Assembly: GCA_035628395.1 (NCBI GenBank)
Contig: DASPJX010000050.1
Span: forward strand, 1-5,436
Length of the DNA: 5,436 nt
Origin: UBA4615 sp035628395
Lineage (GTDB): Bacteria; Pseudomonadota; Gammaproteobacteria; Burkholderiales; Burkholderiaceae_E
Reading direction: 5' to 3'
The position numbers were made by a program, and so were the translations under genes. The stretch's first letter is position 1; every line of letters begins with the position of its first letter. The notes below the pieces were generated by a model. The model searched no databases, was not told the DNA's origin, and saw only the letters and a list, made by a program, of their open reading frames with translations. Shown here piece by piece: positions 1 through 5,436 of this stretch.

Positions 1-133
1 GCGGCCCCTCGCGCGTGCTCCGGACGCCCGCCCCGCGCTCGACCCGTTCGTGGACGTGGACGGGCGCGCCCACGCGCGTGTCTCGCCCGCCCCGCCCGCC
101 CGCTCCGCCCGCTCCGCGGGCTCGTCGCCGCAT
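1..133 (-). CDS. Possible 5' end of a divergent gene, product unknown, runs off the left edge
   Basis: On the minus strand an ATG (131-133) opens a frame of 44 codons with no stop before the window edge. A purine-rich GGGAGG-type Shine-Dalgarno match lies at 139-147, about 8 bases before the ATG, which is good spacing. The first 17 residues are almost only Gly, Arg and Ala and use rarer codons such as CGA and GGA. From about residue 18 (start DTRVGAPVHVHE) codon use becomes like that of the neighbouring genes, with nearly every third base G or C. The true start could therefore be the internal GTG at residue 21. I do not recognise the product. The opposite strand is also open in the same codon register (2-349), but it ends in an arginine-rich tail that looks non-coding. 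In DNA this GC-rich an open frame of this length is weak evidence, so the call is tentative. Confidence 0.25.
   Translation of the reverse strand, partial: MRRRARGAGGAGGRGGRDTRVGAPVHVHERVERGAGVRSTREGP
83..118. repeat. Low-complexity CCGCCC-rich tract with a 9-bp tandem repeat
   Basis: This stretch is built from short C/G units such as CGCCC and includes two adjacent near-identical 9-mers, CGCTCCGCC (101-109) and CGCTCCGCG (110-118). It lies inside the tentative left-edge minus-strand frame, where it encodes the Gly/Ala/Arg-rich start. It looks like slippage-prone simple sequence rather than a mobile or regulatory repeat. Confidence 0.45.
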
Positions 134-344
134 CGCGACCCCCTCCCGTTTCGTCCGGCGAACCGCGCCCCGCGGACGGGCCTCCTGTCCTCCTGCAGCG
201 CCGCCCCGTCCCGGAGGGGTCGCGGCGAGCGGGACAGCGACGCGCGGATACGGCGCCGTCGGAGGGGGAGGAGGGACGGGCGCCGACACGGTGCGCAAGC
301 GCTGCGGGCATCCTTGCGGGGCGTCGATCGCCGGCGCCCGACGA

Positions 345-360
345 CGTGATCCAGGTCACG
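345..360. promoter_or_regulatory. CRP/FNR-superfamily-type operator palindrome
   Basis: The sequence CGTGATCCAGGTCACG has perfectly symmetric five-base arms, CGTGA and TCACG, around a 6-base spacer. The E. coli CRP consensus is TGTGA-N6-TCACA, so 8 of the 10 arm positions match and the spacing is exact. FNR sites share this geometry but have TTGA/TCAA half-sites, so the GTGA/TCAC core points to a CRP-like regulator. It lies in the probable divergent intergenic region, 292 bases before the pckG ATG. Its centre is about 84 bases upstream of the -10-like hexamer at 436-441. Carbon-source control of pckG is a reasonable inference, but the site could equally serve the leftward gene, or be chance. 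Confidence 0.4.
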
Positions 361-435
361 GGACGGGCCCGGCGGTTGTGGCACCTTTGCGTTCCGCGTC
401 GGGAATCCGGGCGGCGAGCCGGACCGGGCCGGGTG

Positions 436-441
436 TAGACT
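436..441 (+). promoter_or_regulatory. Weak candidate -10 element for pckG
   Basis: TAGACT matches four of the six bases of the sigma-70 -10 consensus TATAAT and sits in one of the few locally less GC-rich patches upstream of pckG. No recognisable -35 hexamer lies 16-18 bases before it. If used, it would probably depend on an activator, which would fit the CRP-like palindrome upstream. The assignment is weak. Confidence 0.2.
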
Positions 442-642
442 CAAGGGTTCCCCCGGGTAAACCGAAGCATGGCCGAACGGGTGAACGACCACATGCCGGA
501 GCCCCTTGCCGGGCGCTCCCAGCCGCCGCGCCGACTCCCGTCGGCCGGCCGATCGCGGGCAGCGCGAGCGCGACCGACCGCGCCCCTGCCCGCCCGTGCG
601 CCCGCCGGTCCGCCGGCCGCACCAGGATTCCCCACTTGATCC

Positions 643-646
643 GGAG
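643..646 (+). promoter_or_regulatory. pckG ribosome binding site
   Basis: GGAG lies six bases before the ATG at 653 and decides the start of pckG. The open frame extends upstream to an ATG at 506, but that part is Arg/Pro-rich, has no comparable ribosome site and does not resemble PEPCK. The ATG at 653 gives the N-terminus MNHPYVAP, which is like that of related enzymes. Confidence 0.75.
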
Positions 647-652
647 TCTTCC

Positions 653-2526
<1,874 letters not shown>

Positions 2527-2530
<4 letters not shown>

Positions 2531-2820
2531 CCCGCCGCGACCGACCGCCGTCGGAGCCGGCGCGCCGGCTCCGCACTCCGGTCGTCGCGCTCGCGGCGGC
2601 GGCTCTCGTCGCCGGCTGCGCGATCCCGCCCGGGCCGTGGGGAGGGCCCCCGCCCCCGGGCCCGGCGGTCGGCGTGCGCGTGCCGCCGGGCCACATGCCG
2701 CCGCCCGGCGCGTGCCGGATCTGGTTCCCCGGTCGTCCGCCCGGCCAGCAGCCGCCCCCGGGCGACTGTGCGCGGCTGCAGTGGCAGGTACCGCAGGGCG
2801 CGGTACTGGTCCGGGGCTGA
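2527..2820 (+). CDS. Small proline-rich lipoprotein with two PPPGxC motifs
   Basis: The frame encodes 97 residues. A basic N-region (about 1-16) and a short hydrophobic stretch (about 17-29) lead to the lipobox V-A-G-C at 28-31, so Cys31 should be lipidated and the protein anchored in the periplasm-facing envelope. The mature part is dominated by Pro and Gly. It repeats the motif PPPGAC (58-63) and PPPGDC (76-81), separated by RIWFPGRPPGQQ, and ends in VPQGAVLVRG. From memory, this PPG-x-C-R-x-W-F-PGRPPGQQ arrangement recurs in small uncharacterised proteobacterial lipoproteins, but I know of no assigned function. Cys63 and Cys81 could form a disulfide. The start is GTG at 2527, overlapping the pckG TGA as GTGA. 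No other usual start codon exists in frame before the lipobox. No strong ribosome site is seen, so translation is probably coupled to pckG. The protein class is secure; its role is unknown. Confidence 0.8.
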
Positions 2821-2847
2821 CGCGCCCGGCAGCGGGCGCCCGTCAGC
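2816..2847. terminator. Hairpin shared by two convergent genes, probable bidirectional terminator
   Basis: The outer arms GCTGAC (2816-2821) and GTCAGC (2842-2847) pair perfectly, followed inward by GCGCCCG (2822-2828) with CGGGCGC (2833-2839). The loop is four bases (GCAG) and two bases (2840-2841) bulge out, giving 13 base pairs, mostly G-C. The TGA of the upstream lipoprotein gene (2818-2820) and the TGA of the convergent ankyrin gene (2843-2845 on the minus strand) lie opposite each other in the outer arms. There is no T-run on either side, so it is not a classic intrinsic terminator. Its position between convergent genes still supports an end-of-transcript or transcript-protecting role. 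Confidence 0.55.
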
Positions 2848-3586
2848 GCGCGCCGGCCGCCTCCAGCATCGCGGCGATCGCCGCGTGGCCGTTCGCGCGG
2901 GCGAGCGCGAGCGGCGTGCGGCCCTCGCGGTCGGCGAGGCGCGTGCTCGCGCCCGCGTCGAGCAGTGCCCGCACGCAGGCCCGGTGGCGCGGGCCGCCGT
3001 CGCCCAGCACGATCGCCTCGATCAGCGCGGTCCAGTGGAGCGTGTTCACGTGGTCGAGCGGCGCGCCGGCCGCGATCAGCCGGCGCACCGCGCCGTCGTG
3101 GCCGAGGTGCGCGGCCGCGATCAGCGCGGTGCCGTGCCAGCGGCTGGTGACGAGCCGCGGGCTCGCGCCGAGCGACAGCAGCAGCTCGAGCGTCGGTTCG
3201 TCGTCGGCGACCGCGGCGATGGTCACCGCGTCGTAGCGGTCCGCGTCGAGCGCGCCGGTGTCGGCCCCGGCGGCGACGAGCGCGCGGATCGCGTCGTGGC
3301 GGCGCGCGAACGCGGCGACGTGCAGCGGCGTGCGGCCGTTGCCGTCGCGTCGCTCGAGCGCGGCCCGGTCGGCCGCGGCGAGACGCGCGATCTCCGCGGC
3401 GTCGCCGCGATGCGCGGCCGCGTGCAGGCCGGCGTAGGCCGCGGCCTCGACGGCCGAGGGCGGGGTCTGCGCGAGGAGGCTCGGCGCGGCGAGGGCGGCG
3501 AGCGCGGCGCCGAGCCCGGACAGCGCGGCGCGTCGGGCGGGACGGGCGCGTGCCGCGGGCGGCGGGGCCGGCCGGCGACGCGCCAT
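2843..3586 (-). CDS. Exported ankyrin-repeat protein
   Basis: The product has 247 residues. A basic N-terminus (about 1-19) with an Arg-Arg pair at 18-19 is followed by a hydrophobic segment (about 20-38) and a likely signal peptidase site after LLA at 37-39, before QTPP. The mature protein is a run of ankyrin repeats: a degenerate first unit (about 51-80), then units at about 82-113, 114-146, 149-180, 182-218 and 220-247. NGRTPLHVAA (83-92) and REGRTPLALA (220-229) are clear consensus starts. The fifth unit carries a few extra residues around GDGGPRHR (195-202). Ankyrin repeats bind other proteins, so a periplasmic scaffold or inhibitor role is likely, but no partner can be named. The twin Arg could suggest Tat export, although the motif is incomplete and Sec is at least as likely. 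The ATG lies 5 bases after the MFS stop, so the two are probably one operon. The open frame extends upstream into the MFS gene only as an out-of-frame shadow. Confidence 0.88.
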   Translation of the reverse strand: MARRRPAPPPAARARPARRAALSGLGAALAALAAPSLLAQTPPSAVEAAAYAGLHAAAHRGDAAEIARLAAADRAALERRDGNGRTPLHVAAFARRHDAIRALVAAGADTGALDADRYDAVTIAAVADDEPTLELLLSLGASPRLVTSRWHGTALIAAAHLGHDGAVRRLIAAGAPLDHVNTLHWTALIEAIVLGDGGPRHRACVRALLDAGASTRLADREGRTPLALARANGHAAIAAMLEAAGAR

Positions 3587-3591
3587 CGCGC

Positions 3592-4869
3592 TCAGGCGGC
3601 GACGGCCGCGCGGGCGCGTCCGATGCGGCCCACCGACAGCGCGCTGCCGATCAGCAGCGCCTGGAAGCCCGCGATCACGAGCCACACCGTCGACGGCATG
3701 CCGTGGTCCATCAGCCGGCCGAAGCCCGCCGGCGCGAGCGCCATGCCGGCGTCGAGGCCCGAGTACACCAGCCCGTAGACGCGTCCGGTGGCCCCGGGGG
3801 GCGACGCGCGGCGCACGAGCAGGTCGCGCGCCGGGCCGGCCGTGCCGGCGCCGAAGCCCATCGCGCCGAACAGGATCGGCACCATCCAGCCGGGCGCGTC
3901 GGTCAGCGCGATCGCGAGCGAGAACAGCGAGGCCGCCCCGAAGCCGGTCGCGACCACGCGCTCGGCCTTCGCCGGATCGCCCGCGGTCCAGCCGCCGAGC
4001 ACGGTGCCCGCGGCGCTCGCCAGCATGTAGACCGTCAGGCACGCGGCGACCCACTGCGCGTCGACGCCGTGCAGCACGCGCGCGGCCTCGGGCCCGAAGG
4101 TCTGCAGCCCGCCGAACGCGACCGCCATCGTGAAGAAGAAGGCGAAGCTCATCCACACCGCGGGCAGCCGCAGGAACGCGAACGTCGAGTCGGCGCCGCG
4201 AGGCCCGCCGCCCGAGGCGCTCGCCGACGCGGCGCGGACGATGCCGAGCCGACCGACCGGCACGCCGGCGAGCCGCTCGCGATGCGCCCAGGCCGTCGCG
4301 AGCACCGCCGCGGCGAGCAGCGCCGCGGCCGCGGCGGCGACGCGCCAGCCGGCCGCGCCGGTGATGCCCACCATGAAGACCGGCGCGAGCGCCCAGCCGA
4401 GGTTGCCGGCGATCGCGTGGACCGCGTACGCGCGGGCGAGCCGCGGGGCCGGCACGCGCGCGTTGAGGATCGAGTAGTCGACCGGATGGAACGGCGAGTT
4501 GCCCAGGCCCGCGAGCGCGCAGCCGGCGACGAGCGCCGCGTGGCCCGGGGCGGTCGCGATGGCGAGGGCGGCGACGACGAAGCACGCGAGGCTCGCGAGC
4601 ATCACCGGCACCGCGCCGATGCGGTCGACGACGAAGCCGGCGAGCGCCTGGCCGACCCCCGAGACCGCGAAGAACACCGTCATCAGCAGGCCGAGCTCGG
4701 CCCAGCTGAGCCCGAACTCGACCTTCAGCCACGGGAAGAGCGGCGGCACCACCAGGTGGAAGAAGTGCGAGCAGCCGTGGGCGAGCGAGACGACGGCGAC
4801 CGTGCGGCGCTCGCCCGCGTCGGCCGGACCGGCCGTGCCGGTCTCGAGGGTGGCGGCGGGTGCGGACAT
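3592..4869 (-). CDS. MFS transporter, fosmidomycin-resistance (FSR)-like
   Basis: The product is a 425-residue inner-membrane permease of the major facilitator superfamily with about 12 predicted helices in two halves. These are joined by a cytosolic loop at about 197-236 that is rich in Ala, Ser and Gly. The first half has helices at roughly 24-46, 58-81, 86-106, 110-134, 148-170 and 174-196. Between helices 2 and 3 is the MFS motif-A-like GFVVDRIG (78-85). The segment GLGNSPFHP (121-129) in helix 4 resembles the G-x-G-x-x-x-FHP signature that I associate with the FSR family, as does HGCSHFFHLVVPPLFP (31-46) in helix 1. Members export drugs or move small metabolites; the substrate here cannot be told. 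Little at the C-terminus extends past the last helix. The ATG at 4869 is the only plausible start before helix 1, although no good Shine-Dalgarno precedes it. The gene lies 64 bases after the lipocalin stop and 5 bases before the ankyrin gene. Confidence 0.9.
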   Translation of the reverse strand: MSAPAATLETGTAGPADAGERRTVAVVSLAHGCSHFFHLVVPPLFPWLKVEFGLSWAELGLLMTVFFAVSGVGQALAGFVVDRIGAVPVMLASLACFVVAALAIATAPGHAALVAGCALAGLGNSPFHPVDYSILNARVPAPRLARAYAVHAIAGNLGWALAPVFMVGITGAAGWRVAAAAAALLAAAVLATAWAHRERLAGVPVGRLGIVRAASASASGGGPRGADSTFAFLRLPAVWMSFAFFFTMAVAFGGLQTFGPEAARVLHGVDAQWVAACLTVYMLASAAGTVLGGWTAGDPAKAERVVATGFGAASLFSLAIALTDAPGWMVPILFGAMGFGAGTAGPARDLLVRRASPPGATGRVYGLVYSGLDAGMALAPAGFGRLMDHGMPSTVWLVIAGFQALLIGSALSVGRIGRARAAVAA

Positions 4870-4875
4870 CGACCG

Positions 4876-4881
4876 AGCATA
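4876..4881 (-). promoter_or_regulatory. Weak -10-like hexamer directly before the MFS start
   Basis: Read on the minus strand, TATGCT ends seven bases before the MFS ATG and matches four of six positions of TATAAT. It is the only AT-richer patch in the 64-base gap after the lipocalin gene. No -35 match is seen at the right distance. If used, the transcript would begin almost at the ATG, giving a leaderless or near-leaderless message, which would fit the lack of a Shine-Dalgarno. The evidence is slight. Confidence 0.15.
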
Positions 4882-4899
4882 CCGCGCTGGCCGGCGGCC

Positions 4900-4916
4900 C
4901 CGCGCGCGGTGCGCGG
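4900..4916. terminator. GC-rich hairpin in the lipocalin-MFS gap
   Basis: CCGCGC (4900-4905) pairs with GCGCGG (4911-4916), with an alternative partner GCGCGG at 4916-4921. It lies just after the lipocalin stop in the direction of transcription. No T-run follows, and hairpins of this size arise easily in such GC-rich DNA. It may weaken read-through from the lipocalin gene into the MFS gene, but this is uncertain. Confidence 0.2.
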
Positions 4917-4933
4917 CGCGGTGGAACCGGCGA

Positions 4934-5436
4934 TCAGCGCGCGGCCACGCGTCCCTGCGACGAGGCCTCGCCCGAGGACGGGGGCGCCGGGACCGGCGCC
5001 GCGCCCGCGGGCTTCTGCGGCGTCAGCACGACCTTGTCGACCGCGAAGCCCATCTCGCGGGCGCGCCCGAGCAGGCCCTCGAGCACGTCCTGCTGCAGCA
5101 CCGGCGAGCGCGACAGCAGCCACAGGTACTCGCGGCCCGGGTCGCCGACCATCGCCCAGCGGTAGTCCGGGTCGAGCTCGAGCACCCAGTAGTCGCCGCG
5201 GCCGAACGGCAGCCAGCGCAGCCCGGAGGGCAGGAACGACACGCGCAGCTTCGCGTTGCTCGCGTCGGTGGGCGTCGCCACGCCGTCGACGACGTCCCAG
5301 CCGGATTCGGTGCGGCAGCGGTTGACGACGGCGATCGTGCCGTCCTCGCGCGGGGTGTACTGCGCGCTGACGTCGCCGACGCACGCGGTCTGGAACCGGT
5401 TGGGCAGTCGCGCCACCTCGTACCAGGTGCCGGCGT
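4934..5436 (-). CDS. blc: Bacterial lipocalin (Blc type), N-terminus cut by the window edge
   Basis: The visible part has 166 residues plus two bases of a further codon at the right edge. It begins AGTWYEVARLPNRFQ, the first lipocalin signature (G-x-W-Y-E-hydrophobic-A-R), so only the signal peptide, probable lipobox and first few mature residues are missing. E. coli Blc is 177 residues long in full. The second conserved block is ELDPDYRWAMVGDP followed by REYLWLLSRSP (visible residues 86-111). The C-terminal helix ends near VVLTPQ (135-140). Blc proteins form an eight-stranded barrel that binds fatty acids or lysophospholipids at the outer membrane. Cys18 and Cys40 (visible numbering) flank the first hairpin and could form a disulfide, which from memory is common in relatives. 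An unusual 26-residue tail rich in Pro, Ala and Ser (141-166) follows the fold. The GTG inside the WYEV motif is an ordinary Val codon, not the start. Lipoprotein anchoring is inferred from the family and is not visible here. Confidence 0.93.
   Translation of the reverse strand, partial: AGTWYEVARLPNRFQTACVGDVSAQYTPREDGTIAVVNRCRTESGWDVVDGVATPTDASNAKLRVSFLPSGLRWLPFGRGDYWVLELDPDYRWAMVGDPGREYLWLLSRSPVLQQDVLEGLLGRAREMGFAVDKVVLTPQKPAGAAPVPAPPSSGEASSQGRVAAR

Larger units (their letters stand above)
134..652. other. Intergenic region upstream of pckG, no convincing gene
   Basis: About 520 bases separate the possible left-edge gene from pckG. Open frames cross it on both strands, but their translations are rich in Arg, Pro, Ala and Ser, match no family I know, and lack a well-placed ribosome site. 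The region holds a purine-rich tract at 261-277, the CRP/FNR-type palindrome at 345-360, a weak -10-like hexamer TAGACT at 436-441 and a perfect 12-bp palindrome TCGGCCGGCCGA at 541-552. Base composition falls noticeably towards A and T around 431-475 and 621-660, as expected for promoter and translation-start zones. If transcription starts near 450, the pckG leader would be about 200 bases long. Confidence 0.6.

Noticed and set aside
261..280. G-rich tract that might form a G-quadruplex
   Set aside because: Only three runs of three or more G are present in the tract, so the usual four-run pattern is not met.
379..390. Sigma-54-like elements TGGCAC and TTGC upstream of pckG
   Set aside because: Both elements are present but only two bases apart. 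Sigma-54 promoters need five bases there (GG-N10-GC), and this spacing is strict.
506..652. Extended N-terminus of pckG from the ATG at 506
   Set aside because: The extra 49 residues are Arg/Pro-rich, unlike PEPCK, and there is no ribosome site. The ATG at 653 has GGAG at the right distance.
3587..4732. Upstream extension of the ankyrin frame through the MFS gene, suggesting one fused protein
   Set aside because: This part is the MFS gene read in the wrong frame. The real ankyrin N-terminus, with signal peptide, begins at 3586.
3550..5325. A 591-codon plus-strand frame opposite the MFS and lipocalin genes
   Set aside because: The translation is almost wholly Arg, Ala, Gly and Glu, and the opposite strand carries two clearly recognised genes.

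Overview
The window looks like an ordinary chromosomal stretch of a very GC-rich Gram-negative bacterium. Sampled lines run from about 70% GC inside pckG to nearly 90% GC in the leader of the ankyrin gene. The PEP carboxykinase is of the GTP type and, from memory, closely resembles the Burkholderiales (Cupriavidus/Burkholderia-like) enzymes. A lipobox lipoprotein and a Blc-type lipocalin also point to an outer membrane and periplasm. A betaproteobacterium, probably Burkholderiales, is my best guess. This rests on protein resemblance only; no rRNA or other marker gene is present.

Layout. At the left edge (1-133, minus) there may be the start of a gene that leaves the window; it has a good Shine-Dalgarno match but no recognisable product. 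Positions 134-652 hold no convincing gene. They contain a symmetric CRP/FNR-type palindrome (345-360), a weak -10-like hexamer, and the pckG ribosome binding site. pckG (653-2530, plus) encodes complete GTP-dependent PEP carboxykinase. Its TGA stop overlaps the GTG start of a 97-residue proline-rich lipoprotein (2527-2820, plus), so the two are probably co-transcribed and translationally coupled.

The other half of the window runs on the minus strand and converges on that pair. It holds a Blc-type lipocalin cut at the right edge (4934-5436), then an MFS permease with features of the fosmidomycin-resistance group (3592-4869), then an exported ankyrin-repeat protein (2843-3586) that starts 5 bases after the MFS stop. 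The last genes of the two convergent units are separated by only 22 bases. Both TGA stops lie in opposite arms of one strong hairpin (2816-2847), which probably ends transcription from both sides.

How the genes work together. pckG makes PEP from oxaloacetate for growth on organic acids, and the CRP-like site would fit carbon-source control. The MFS and ankyrin genes form a tight pair that spans inner membrane and periplasm; their substrate and partner cannot be read from sequence. The lipocalin is a probable outer-membrane lipid-binding lipoprotein. I found no mobile element, CRISPR array, tRNA, rRNA or defence system, and nothing that I would call a new biological system. The most useful leads are the coupled small lipoprotein, the shared stop-codon hairpin, the CRP-like palindrome and a short insertion beside the PEPCK active site.
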